A program made the position numbers and the translations under genes. 39,157 bases of DNA from Thiobacillus sp. UBA6205. Its GTDB lineage: Bacteria > Pseudomonadota > Gammaproteobacteria > Burkholderiales > Thiobacillaceae. The notes below the pieces were generated by a model that did not search any database, was not told the origin of the DNA, and saw nothing but the letters and a program-made list of their open reading frames with translations. The stretch spans positions 20,859-60,015 of the forward strand of contig DISR01000018.1 of NCBI GenBank assembly GCA_002421825.1. The letters run 5' to 3'. Of the stretch, positions 23,541-31,294 are shown piece after piece. The stretch's first letter is position 1. Every line of letters begins with the position of its first letter.

Positions 23541-24093
23541 GCCCGCGCGCCACGCCGGCCAGGTGCGCATCATCGGCGGGGAGTATCGGCGCCGGGTGCT
23601 GCATTTCCCGGGCCTGTCGGGGTTGCGGCCCACGCCAGACCGCGTGCGTGAAACGCTGTTCAACTGGCTGGGCCAGGAATTGACCGGCATGGCCTGCCTC
23701 GATGCGTTCGCCGGCAGCGGGGTGCTGGGCTTCGAGGCTGCTTCAAGAGGCGCTGCGCGCGTAGTCATGCTGGAGTCCTCGCGCCAGGCCTGCGATGCGC
23801 TAAGGCATAACCGCGATCTGCTCAAGGCGGCTTGCGTGGAAATCCGGGAGACGGAGGCGCTGGCCTGGATGCGGACGGCAACCGAGCGCTTCGATGTCGT
23901 GTTCCTCGACCCCCCTTTCGCCAGCGGCCTGGCAGGCGAGGCCACGCCGCTGGCAATCGGCTTGCTCAAGCCGGAGGGCTGGGTCTACCTCGAACAGGCG
24001 GACAGGATCGCGCCGCCCGAAGGGTTTATCATTCACCGGGAGGGACGAGCGGGCCGGTCCCGCTTCGCATTGTTAAGGAGATCGACTTGCTGA
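23530..24093 (+). CDS. rsmD: 16S rRNA (guanine(966)-N(2))-methyltransferase
   Basis: 187 residues from the ATG at 23530, behind GGGCGGGG. Family features: RIIGGEYRRRVL (around 14-25), PTPDRVRETLFNWLG (around 36-50), SAM motif LDAFAGSGVLGFEAASRG (around 57-74) and the catalytic DPPF (in VVFLDPPFASG). It methylates G966 of the small-subunit rRNA. It overlaps coaD by 7 bases; rsmD-coaD pairing is common in bacteria. Confidence 0.96.
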   Translation: MPARPARHAGQVRIIGGEYRRRVLHFPGLSGLRPTPDRVRETLFNWLGQELTGMACLDAFAGSGVLGFEAASRGAARVVMLESSRQACDALRHNRDLLKAACVEIRETEALAWMRTATERFDVVFLDPPFASGLAGEATPLAIGLLKPEGWVYLEQADRIAPPEGFIIHREGRAGRSRFALLRRSTC

Positions 24094-24569
24094 AAGCCGT
24101 CTATCCGGGAACTTTCGATCCTGTCACGCGCGGGCACGAGGATCTCATCCGTCGCGCTTCGCGGCTGTTCGATGAAATCATCGTGGCCATCGCGGAAAAC
24201 CGCAACAAGGCGCCGTTTTTCAGCCTGGACGAGCGCGTCGATATCGCGCGCGAAGTGCTGGCCGATCTTCCGGGGGTGCGGGTGGAGGGATTTTCCAGCC
24301 TGCTCATCGACTTTGCCGCCAGGCACGAGGCGCATATCGTCCTGCGCGGTCTGCGCGCAGTGTCGGACTTCGAGTACGAGTTCCAGCTGGCGGGCATGAA
24401 CCGCAACCTGAAGCCGGACATCGAGACCATCTTCATGACGCCGTCGGACCAGTACATGTTCATTTCCTCGAGCATGGTGCGCGAGATCGCCGGCCTGGGC
24501 GGCGATGTCAGCCCATTCGTGCACCCCTTGGTGATGAAGCGATTAAATGCGAAAATAAGCGCCGGCTAA
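24087..24569 (+). CDS. coaD: Phosphopantetheine adenylyltransferase
   Basis: 160 residues using a TTG start at 24087 with a strong AAGGAG six bases upstream. It gives MLKAVYPGTFDPVTRGHEDL, the family N-terminus with the nucleotidyltransferase TRGH motif. Later FISSSMVREIA carries the second active-site signature (ISSSxxR). It transfers AMP to 4'-phosphopantetheine in CoA synthesis. No ATG alternative fits the family length. Confidence 0.97.
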   Translation: MLKAVYPGTFDPVTRGHEDLIRRASRLFDEIIVAIAENRNKAPFFSLDERVDIAREVLADLPGVRVEGFSSLLIDFAARHEAHIVLRGLRAVSDFEYEFQLAGMNRNLKPDIETIFMTPSDQYMFISSSMVREIAGLGGDVSPFVHPLVMKRLNAKISAG

Positions 24570-24593
24570 TATAACCATGACGGAGTGTCTACC

Positions 24594-24848
24594 ATGGCCC
24601 TGATGATTACCGACGAATGCATCAATTGCGACGTCTGTCTCCCCGAGTGCCCGAACGAGGCGATTTCCCAGGGCGACGAGATATACGTCATCGACCCCAA
24701 CAAGTGCACGCAGTGCGTGGGCCACTTCGATACGCCACAGTGCCAGGAAGTCTGCCCGGTGGACTGCATTCCGCTCAATCCGGACTATGTGGAGAGCGAG
24801 GATGAACTGATGGAGAAGTACCTGCGCCTGACCGGCAAAGCCGCCTGA
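24594..24848 (+). CDS. 2[4Fe-4S] ferredoxin, Alvin type (YfhL-like)
   Basis: 84 residues. Cluster one: Cys9, Cys12, Cys15, Cys19. Cluster two: Cys38, Cys41, Cys50 and Cys54, with an eight-residue insertion between Cys41 and Cys50 and a C-terminal helix, the mark of Allochromatium-type low-potential ferredoxins. An extra Cys58 follows. The ATG at 24594 is preferred over a GTG at 24585 because of MALMITDEC and a CGGAG at proper spacing. It sits after rsmD-coaD as in many betaproteobacteria and ends at a strong terminator. Confidence 0.95.
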   Translation: MALMITDECINCDVCLPECPNEAISQGDEIYVIDPNKCTQCVGHFDTPQCQEVCPVDCIPLNPDYVESEDELMEKYLRLTGKAA

Positions 24849-24860
24849 TTCGCATCATCG

Positions 24861-24902
24861 CCCGACGAAAAAGCCCGGTCCTGGCCGGGCTTTTTCGTCG
24901 GG
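24861..24902. terminator. Long bidirectional terminator
   Basis: An 18-bp perfect stem (24861-24878 and 24885-24902) with a six-base loop. The stem includes AAAAAGCCCGG/CCGGGCTTTTT, so T-tracts exist in both directions. It ends the ferredoxin transcript and the dynamin-like gene, which stops at 24915. Confidence 0.93.
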
Positions 24903-24914
24903 CGTACCCGAGGC

Positions 24915-26879
24915 TCAGGCTGAACGCTCCAGCGTGTCGGCCTTGTCGCCGTTTTCGGCCAGGCTTGCGTTGACCTCGCCGTTGAGAGCGGCCAGTTGCT
25001 CCATCTGCCGCTCGGTGAGTTCGACATTGGATTCGAGTTCCTTGATGCGTTCTTCGAGCGTCTCGGTCGCATCGTGAATTCGCTGTACGCTTTCCAGCCT
25101 GCGCTTGAGCTGGATCTGGTGCTCGCGAACCTGTGTTTCCATGGGGGCGATCAGGGCCTTCAGCCAGGATTCGGTTTCGCGGTTGGCAATTTCATAAACG
25201 TGCACCACGCGGCTCGCCATGGTCTCGAAGAACTTGGCGGTCAGGCTTTTCTGCCCCTGGGTCAGCATCTGCAGAACGGTGTTGAAACGTTCGTTGAAGA
25301 TGCGTTCCAGCCGTTCGATTTCCTTGTGGAAGCGGACCAGGTTGTGCCCGGGCGGGCTGACGGCGGAGAGCCCGTATTCATCGCTGAACTTGCGGTACAT
25401 GGCGGTCATCATGGACTGAATTTCATCCACCTGGTGGCCGGCCTTGGACAGGTTGCCCTTCATGGCCGAGAAGAAGCCCAGCATGGCGTCGCGCATGTCG
25501 CGGCTGAAGCGGCTGTTGTCCATATCGCTGCGGGTTTTCTTCACCTCGGCATGCAGGCGCTTCATGCCGAGGTGCTTGCGCAGTTGCGTGGCGTGGTGCG
25601 CAAAGATCGTGCGCAGGGCCTTGAACTGGTTCATGCCCTTTTCGAACTGCCGGGTTTCCTGGTTGACCTTCTCCATGATCTGGGCGACCACGTCGCGGTT
25701 CTTCCCGCGCAGGTTTTCCAGTTCCTCGACCTGATCCTGGATGTTGGCCAGGCGCGCCTCCAGCAGCTCTGTGGTCTTCACCACCACGTCCTCGATGGCG
25801 CCATGGGTGGACTGGCGTACCAGCTCCTGCTTGAACGGGATGAGTTCCGCGGTCAGCGCCGCCTCGAGTTCCGGCAGGCGGCTTTTTTCCAGCAGCGCAG
25901 GGTTGTGCTGTACCTTGGCGACCAGCGCCTTCTGCGCGGAGACCGGATAGATCTGCGATTCCGGCAGTTCCAGCTGGGCAGCGCTCACCCGCACCTGCCT
26001 GGCGATTTCGGCATTGACCTGGTCGGTGCTCTTGAGGTCGTCCCACAGCCCGTCGATCTTGTTCAGCACCACCAGCCTGCCGTGGCTCGCGCCCTGCAGC
26101 GGGGCGATGTGCTTGCGCCAGATTTCGATGTCGCTCTTGGTGACGCCGGTGTCGGCGGCGAGGATGAACAGCACCGCATGCGCGTTGGGCAGGAGGCTGA
26201 GCGTGAGTTCCGGCTCGGTGCCGATGGCGTTCAGGCCCGGGGTGTCGAGGATGACCAGGCCCTTCTCCAGCAGGGGGTGCGGGAAATTGATCAATGCATG
26301 GCGCCAGCGCGGGATTTCCACCGCGCCGTCGCGCGCCAGCGTGCGCGCCGTTTCCTCGTCGTCGGGGTTGATCAGGCCGTATTCGGTGGCAATGTCGCCG
26401 GACACCTGCAGCGTGTCAGACAGCCTGGACAGGGTCTCCCGCATCTGGTCGGCCGAACTCACGTCCAGCGGAAGCGTGGTCCATTGGTCGGGGTGGCGCC
26501 TGAAATCGGATACCGTGCCTTCGCGCGACTTGGTCTGGATCGGCAGCAGCTTGATGGTGGGCGGGCTGTCCGCTTCGTAGAAGAGTTCGGTCGGGCACAT
26601 GGTGGTGCGGCCGGCCGAGGAGGGCAGCACGCGCTGGCGGTAGTCGGAGAAGAAAATCGCGTTGATGAGCTCGGACTTGCCGCGCGAGAACTCGGCGACG
26701 AAGGCGACGTTGAGGCGGTCTTCCTGCAGGCGCTCGAGCAGTTGCCTGAGCTTGAGGTCGGTCTCGGCGTCGTTCAGCTCCTGCGCGGAAAGCCAGTCGC
26801 GCAAGGCCAGGATGCGCTCGGAAACGCCGTTGCGCCAGTTGCTGTAATGCTCGAATTCGGAAACCAGGGTGGCGGACAT
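24915..26879 (-). CDS. Dynamin-family GTPase
   Basis: 654 residues from the ATG at 26879 (AAGG upstream); a 33-codon longer frame lacks support. G1 is AEFSRGKSELINAI (Lys68, Ser69; the first P-loop Gly is Ala62), G2 Thr92-Thr93 in RTTMCPTE, G3 DTPGLN (212-217), G4 NKID (273-276). The rest is mostly helical, and the last 70 residues form a probable coiled coil. No clear membrane span is seen. Bacterial dynamin-like proteins act in membrane remodelling, stress or phage responses, or, for CrfC, replisome behaviour; the role here is unknown. Downstream of mutM on the same strand. Confidence 0.88.
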   Translation of the reverse strand: MSATLVSEFEHYSNWRNGVSERILALRDWLSAQELNDAETDLKLRQLLERLQEDRLNVAFVAEFSRGKSELINAIFFSDYRQRVLPSSAGRTTMCPTELFYEADSPPTIKLLPIQTKSREGTVSDFRRHPDQWTTLPLDVSSADQMRETLSRLSDTLQVSGDIATEYGLINPDDEETARTLARDGAVEIPRWRHALINFPHPLLEKGLVILDTPGLNAIGTEPELTLSLLPNAHAVLFILAADTGVTKSDIEIWRKHIAPLQGASHGRLVVLNKIDGLWDDLKSTDQVNAEIARQVRVSAAQLELPESQIYPVSAQKALVAKVQHNPALLEKSRLPELEAALTAELIPFKQELVRQSTHGAIEDVVVKTTELLEARLANIQDQVEELENLRGKNRDVVAQIMEKVNQETRQFEKGMNQFKALRTIFAHHATQLRKHLGMKRLHAEVKKTRSDMDNSRFSRDMRDAMLGFFSAMKGNLSKAGHQVDEIQSMMTAMYRKFSDEYGLSAVSPPGHNLVRFHKEIERLERIFNERFNTVLQMLTQGQKSLTAKFFETMASRVVHVYEIANRETESWLKALIAPMETQVREHQIQLKRRLESVQRIHDATETLEERIKELESNVELTERQMEQLAALNGEVNASLAENGDKADTLERSA

Positions 26880-26965
26880 GATTCTGGACCTTTTCACCTC
26901 AACGAAACTGGTAACGGACGGTTGCCGGACATCTTGAGTGCCGCCGGTCGATTGGCCGGCGCGGC

Positions 26966-27778
26966 CTATTTCTGGCAAACCGGGCAGTAAAAGGTCGAAC
27001 GCTGCCCGCTGGCCAGTTTCTTGATCGGCGTGCCGCAGACCTTGCAGGGCAGGCCGGCGCGGTCATAGACCTTGGTGTGCGACTGGAAATAGCCCGGTTC
27101 GCCATCGGCCGCCACGTAATCCCTGAGCGAGCTGCCGCCTGCGTTGACCGCGTTTTGCAGCGTGGTTTTGATGGCGCTCGCGAGTTTGGCGCATTCGGCC
27201 CGGGTCAGGCGGCCGGCGGCCCGGCCGGGGCGGATGCCGGCGCGGAACAAGGATTCTGACGCGTAGATGTTGCCCACGCCGACTACAATCCGGCTGTCCA
27301 TGATCAGGTTCTTGATCGCGGTTCTGCGGCCGCGGCAGGCTTTGTACAGGTGCTCGGCGTTGAAATCGCCGGTCAGCGGTTCCGGCCCCAGGTGGGCGAG
27401 CAGCGGGTGATTTTCCGGGTCGTCGGTCAGCAGCACCGCGCCGAAGCGGCGTGGATCGCGCAGCCGCAGCGTTTCGCCGCCCTCGAACAGCCAGTCGACG
27501 TGGTCATGCACGGTGGCAGGCTCGCCCTTGCCGGCAAAGCGCAGGCTGCCGGACATGCCCAGGTGCACGAGCTGGAACAGCCCGCCGAAGTCGAACAGCA
27601 GATATTTGCCGCGGCGTGTGATGGACCGGAGAGTTTTCCCGGCGAGCCTCGCATCGAGGTCCTCGGGCACCGGCCAGCGCAGGCGCCGGTCACGAATCTC
27701 GACCGTTCCAACGGTTTTTCCCAGCAAACGCGGTTCGAGGCCGCGCCGCGTGGTTTCGACTTCGGGCAATTCGGGCAT
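26966..27778 (-). CDS. mutM: Formamidopyrimidine-DNA glycosylase
   Basis: 270 residues. The N-terminus MPELPEVETTRRGLEP places the catalytic Pro2 and Glu3. The conserved lysine lies in RRGKYLLFDF (around residue 57). The helix-two-turn-helix region includes VGVGNIYASESLFRAGI, and the C-terminal zinc finger has CKVC and CPVC. It removes oxidised purines such as 8-oxoguanine from DNA. A GC hairpin (26942-26961) lies just after the stop, before the dynamin-like gene. Divergent from the 27831 gene with 52 bp between. Confidence 0.97.
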   Translation of the reverse strand: MPELPEVETTRRGLEPRLLGKTVGTVEIRDRRLRWPVPEDLDARLAGKTLRSITRRGKYLLFDFGGLFQLVHLGMSGSLRFAGKGEPATVHDHVDWLFEGGETLRLRDPRRFGAVLLTDDPENHPLLAHLGPEPLTGDFNAEHLYKACRGRRTAIKNLIMDSRIVVGVGNIYASESLFRAGIRPGRAAGRLTRAECAKLASAIKTTLQNAVNAGGSSLRDYVAADGEPGYFQSHTKVYDRAGLPCKVCGTPIKKLASGQRSTFYCPVCQK

Positions 27779-27830
27779 GGGGCATCTGCAAAGCTGTCAA
27801 GGCTGAAGCGGGCGAGTGTAGAATAAATCC

Positions 27831-28136
27831 ATGAATCGCGCCCTGCACGCATTCCTGCTGGTCTTCGCCTTCCTGTTCGCCCAGGCGGGCTGGGCTGCGC
27901 ACGGCGCCAGCCATGTGGTGGCCGAAAAGCACGGCGGCGACCAGAGCCTGCCCGCCGATGCGCCCTGCGAGCTTTGCATGGGCTATGCGCAGTTCGCGGG
28001 CGCTGCGCCCATGCCCGATGCGCCGGCCCTGCCGGTCTGTCTCGCCCGCCACGAAGCGCCGGACTCCTTGACGGCGCTGATTGTTTCCCGCGCCACCCCT
28101 CATCAACGCGCCCGCGCCCCTCCCGCTTTTTCCTGA
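27831..28136 (+). CDS. Small secreted His/Cys protein at head of zinc-uptake locus
   Basis: 101 residues. Signal peptide MNRALHAFLLVFAFLFAQAGWA, then a short mature part with AHGASHVVAEKHGG and a CELC pair (PCELCMGYAQF). It resembles small betaproteobacterial periplasmic proteins of the DUF2946 kind that sit beside metal-transport genes, but I cannot confirm the family. His and Cys residues suggest metal binding. A TAGAAT at 27819-27824 may be its -10 box. A GCCGGCC/GGCCGGC hairpin (28153-28176) separates it from the outer-membrane gene. Confidence 0.72.
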   Translation: MNRALHAFLLVFAFLFAQAGWAAHGASHVVAEKHGGDQSLPADAPCELCMGYAQFAGAAPMPDAPALPVCLARHEAPDSLTALIVSRATPHQRARAPPAFS

Positions 28137-28152
28137 ATCGCAGCTGAACCAT

Positions 28153-28181
28153 GCCGGCCCGGCAAACCAGGCCGGCGTTTT
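28153..28181 (+). terminator. Weak intercistronic hairpin
   Basis: A 7-bp stem GCCGGCC/GGCCGGC with a 10-base loop is followed by GTTTT. The short T-run suggests partial termination or mRNA processing before the outer-membrane protein gene. Confidence 0.45.
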
Positions 28182-28207
28182 GCATTGCTCCATTCAAGGA
28201 AAGAAAC

Positions 28208-29563
28208 ATGTTCAAACGCACTTTGATGGCGTCTGCCATCGCTACGCTTTTCGCCTCTCCCGCCCATGCCGTCCCGGATGCCGAGTGGGCCGCGATGAAG
28301 GATGAAATCAGGCAGATGAAATCTGCCTACGAGGCCCGCATCGCCGAACTGGAGAGCCGCGTGAAGGCGGCGGAAACGAAAGCCGCGGTTGCCGAAGACA
28401 AGGCCATGGAATCGGCTTCCAGACCGAGTCCGGCGGCGTCGGCATCGAATACGCTCAACCCCGATATTTCCCTCATTCTGCAGGGGCGCTATCACAACGC
28501 CGAGGGCGACGGGCACATCACCGGTTTTCTGCCGGCCGGCCACGCGCACGGCAGCGAGAAGGGCTTCTCGATCGACCATACGGAACTGGTGCTGGGCGCA
28601 TCCATCGACCCTTATTTCCGCGGCCATGCCAATTTCGCCATCGCCGACGGCGAGGTCGAAACCGAGGAAGCCTGGGTGCAGACGACGGCGCTCGGCCATG
28701 GCTTCACCGTGAAGGGCGGGCGTTTCCTGTCGGGCATCGGCTATACCAACGAACTGCATCCGCACGCCTGGGATTTCGCCAACCAGAACCTGGCCTATGC
28801 CGCCATGCTCGGCGAACGCTATGGGCAGGACGGCGTGCAGGTGAAATGGGTGGCGCCGACCCCGGTTTTCCTGGAGTTCGGCGCGGAGGCCGGCCAGGGC
28901 AAGGACTGGGGCGACAAGAACAATTTGGGCAGCTACGCGCTGTTTGCCCACGTCGGCGACGATCTCGGCGACAGCCATTCCTGGCGCGCCGGCCTGTCCT
29001 ACCTGCGCGCGCGTGCGGACGGGCGCGAGGGCCACTGGGACGACGACAACGATGCCGAAGCCGAGAGCCTCTTCAACGGCAGGAGCCGGTACTGGATTGC
29101 CGATTTCGTCTGGAAATGGGCGCCGGACGGCAACCCCAGATACCGGAACTTCAAGTTCCAGGCGGAATACCTGCGCCGCAGCGAAAGCGGCGAACTGGAA
29201 TGCGAAGACAACGCCGCAGATGGCGGCGCCTGCGCCGGCGGCATCGCCGGGGATTACCGCGCGCGGCAGTCCGGCTGGTATGCCCAGGGTGTTTACCGGT
29301 TCCATCCCGAGTGGCGCATCGGTTATCGCTACGACCGCCTGAACATTGGCTCGGTCAACTTCGGGCCTGAATTCTCAGGCGTGCTGTCCAGGCCGAGCTT
29401 CACGCCCAGCCGGCACAGCCTGATGCTGGATTACAACCCCAGCGAGTTTTCGCGCCTGCGCCTGCAACTGGCGCAGGACAAGGCGGAACAGGGCTTGTCC
29501 GACAATCAGCTCACCCTGCAATACATCTACAGCCTGGGCGCCCATGGCGCCCACAAGTTCTGA
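28208..29563 (+). CDS. Outer-membrane beta-barrel (porin-like) protein, probable zinc uptake
   Basis: 451 residues from the ATG at 28208 (GGAAAG upstream). Signal peptide MFKRTLMASAIATLFASPAHA. A short coiled coil follows (about 25-70; EIRQMKSAYEARIAELESRV), then a barrel-like region of alternating aromatic strands ending in the terminal Phe typical of outer-membrane proteins (GAHGAHKF). A His-rich segment, GHITGFLPAGHAHGSEKG, begins the barrel. It has no TonB box or plug that I can see. It stands directly before the zinc-type binding protein, so metal passage is inferred from context. Confidence 0.8.
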   Translation: MFKRTLMASAIATLFASPAHAVPDAEWAAMKDEIRQMKSAYEARIAELESRVKAAETKAAVAEDKAMESASRPSPAASASNTLNPDISLILQGRYHNAEGDGHITGFLPAGHAHGSEKGFSIDHTELVLGASIDPYFRGHANFAIADGEVETEEAWVQTTALGHGFTVKGGRFLSGIGYTNELHPHAWDFANQNLAYAAMLGERYGQDGVQVKWVAPTPVFLEFGAEAGQGKDWGDKNNLGSYALFAHVGDDLGDSHSWRAGLSYLRARADGREGHWDDDNDAEAESLFNGRSRYWIADFVWKWAPDGNPRYRNFKFQAEYLRRSESGELECEDNAADGGACAGGIAGDYRARQSGWYAQGVYRFHPEWRIGYRYDRLNIGSVNFGPEFSGVLSRPSFTPSRHSLMLDYNPSEFSRLRLQLAQDKAEQGLSDNQLTLQYIYSLGAHGAHKF

Positions 29564-29574
29564 GGAGCGCGGCC

Positions 29575-30486
29575 ATGAAAATTTTTGCATTGTCCTGGCT
29601 GGCCGGCCTGTCGATCATGCTGCTGGCTGCCCAGCCTGCGCGCGCCGCGCTCAGCGTGCTGGCCTGCGAACCGGAGTGGGCGGCGCTGGTCGAGGAGATC
29701 GGCGGCGACAGGGTGCGAGTGTCCTCGGCCACCACGGCCAAACAGGATCCGCATCGCATCGAGGCGCGTCCCAGCCTGATTGCGCGGGCACGCAGCGCCG
29801 ATCTGCTGGTCTGCACGGGTGCGGAACTGGAAGTCGGCTGGTTGCCGCTACTGCAGCGTGAATCGGGCAACGCCCGGATCCAGCCTGGCAAGCCGGGCTA
29901 TTTCGAAGCAGCCCGTCATGTGACCCTCATCGACAAGCCGCAGATCGTCGACCGTTCGATGGGCGACGTGCATGCCGCGGGCAATCCGCACATCCATCTC
30001 GACCCGCGCAACATCGCTCGGGTTGCGGATGCGCTGGCTGCGCGGCTGGCGCAGGTCGATGTCGCCAACGCCGGCCATTATGCCGAGCGCAATCGCGATT
30101 TCCAGCAACGCTGGCTGGCGGCCATGGCACGCTGGGAAGCTCGGGGCGCGCCGCTCAAGGGGGCGCCTGTCGCAACACACCACAAAAATCTGAACTACCT
30201 GGCAAGCTGGCTCGGCCTGAAGGCGGTAATCACGCTGGAGCCCAAACCCGGCGTTGATCCTTCCGTCGCCTATCTGGGCGAGGTGCTGGCCAGGGTGAAG
30301 GACAGGCCGGTGAAGATGATCCTGCACGCCAACTACGAGTCGCCGCGCGCCAGCCGCTGGCTGTCTGAGCGCAGCGGAGCGCCAGCGGTGGAATTGCCCT
30401 ACACCGTGGGCGCGTCTGCGGCGGCGCGCGATCTGTTCGGTTTGTATGACGATCTGCTCGCCCGCCTGCCGGGTGCGCTGAAGTGA
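29575..30486 (+). CDS. znuA: Metal ABC transporter substrate-binding protein (ZnuA-like)
   Basis: 303 residues. Signal peptide ending PARAA; GGAG 12 bases before the ATG. This is a cluster A-I (TroA/ZnuA) binding protein: metal ligands are likely His in QDPHRIEARPS, His in GNPHIHLDPRN and His in ATHHKNLNYLA, with a later acidic residue. The long His-rich loop of many ZnuA proteins is lacking. Zinc is the more likely substrate than manganese by the three-His pattern, but this is not proven. It overlaps the permease gene by 4 bases. Confidence 0.85.
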   Translation: MKIFALSWLAGLSIMLLAAQPARAALSVLACEPEWAALVEEIGGDRVRVSSATTAKQDPHRIEARPSLIARARSADLLVCTGAELEVGWLPLLQRESGNARIQPGKPGYFEAARHVTLIDKPQIVDRSMGDVHAAGNPHIHLDPRNIARVADALAARLAQVDVANAGHYAERNRDFQQRWLAAMARWEARGAPLKGAPVATHHKNLNYLASWLGLKAVITLEPKPGVDPSVAYLGEVLARVKDRPVKMILHANYESPRASRWLSERSGAPAVELPYTVGASAAARDLFGLYDDLLARLPGALK

Positions 30487-31262
30487 GCGCGGGCCTGGAG
30501 TGGAGCATCCTGCTCCCGGCGTGGCTGGCCGGCATGCTGGTGCTGGCCAGCCACGTACCGCTGGGCATGCGCGTGCTCGCGCGCGGCATCATCTTCATCG
30601 ACATCGCCATCGCCCAGTTCGCGGGGCTGGGCGTGATTCTGGCGCACTTCCTCGAGTGGGAAGGCGCCTGGCTCGCCCAGGCCGCAGCGCTCGGACTGGC
30701 GGCGGCCGGGGCGTTGCTGCTGCATTTCACCGAGAGGAAATGGCCGCAGGTGCAGGAAGCCATCATCGGTGTTTCATTCGTACTGGTGGCATCGGTCGCG
30801 ATCCTGATGCTGGCGCACGAAGCGCATGGCGGAGAACATCTGCGCGAAATGCTGGTGGGGCAGATATTGTGGACCGGCTGGGGCGACCTTCCCCTGCTGG
30901 CGCTGGTCAATGGCGCGGTGCTGCTGGCCTGGTTCGGCGGATTGAGGCATTCGTCGCTCGGGTTCTACCTGCTTTTCGCGGCGGCAATTACCGCATCGGT
31001 CCAGGTGGTCGGCGTGTATCTGGTGTTCGCCAGCCTGATCGTGCCTGCGCTGGCGGTGCGCAGCCTTTCCGGCCGGGGCGTGCTGCCGGCCGGCTGGGCG
31101 CTCGGCGGCCTGGGCTATGGGGCAGGCCTGGTTCTCTCCGGCTGGTTCGATCTGCCTGCGGGTGCGCTCATCGTCTGCGCCCTGGTATTGGTTGCGCTGC
31201 TTTTTTCCGCGGGATTGCTTCCCTTATTTCGGGCTTGGAAGGAACGCTTGGGGCTAAAATGA
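30483..31262 (+). CDS. znuB: Metal ABC transporter permease (ZnuB-like)
   Basis: 259 residues with seven or eight hydrophobic spans; ABC-3 family. GTG start at 30483 overlapping the znuA stop (GTGA). Conserved features include RGIIFIDIAIAQFAGLGVIL and VQVVGVYLVFASLIVPALA. The ATPase partner is not encoded before, between or after znuA and znuB, so it must come from elsewhere in the genome. Confidence 0.87.
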   Translation: MSAGLEWSILLPAWLAGMLVLASHVPLGMRVLARGIIFIDIAIAQFAGLGVILAHFLEWEGAWLAQAAALGLAAAGALLLHFTERKWPQVQEAIIGVSFVLVASVAILMLAHEAHGGEHLREMLVGQILWTGWGDLPLLALVNGAVLLAWFGGLRHSSLGFYLLFAAAITASVQVVGVYLVFASLIVPALAVRSLSGRGVLPAGWALGGLGYGAGLVLSGWFDLPAGALIVCALVLVALLFSAGLLPLFRAWKERLGLK

Positions 31263-31294
31263 TTCCAATAGCAAGCCAGTTCTATGGAAAAGCC

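Noticed and set aside
24996..26990. 664-codon open frame antisense to the dynamin-like gene
   Set aside because: A shadow frame without recognisable motifs; the minus-strand GTPase motifs are unambiguous.
31259..31294. Earlier start for the TPR lipoprotein overlapping the znuB stop
   Set aside because: It adds 12 polar residues before the lipoprotein signal and overlaps a probable -10 box; kept only as an alternative.
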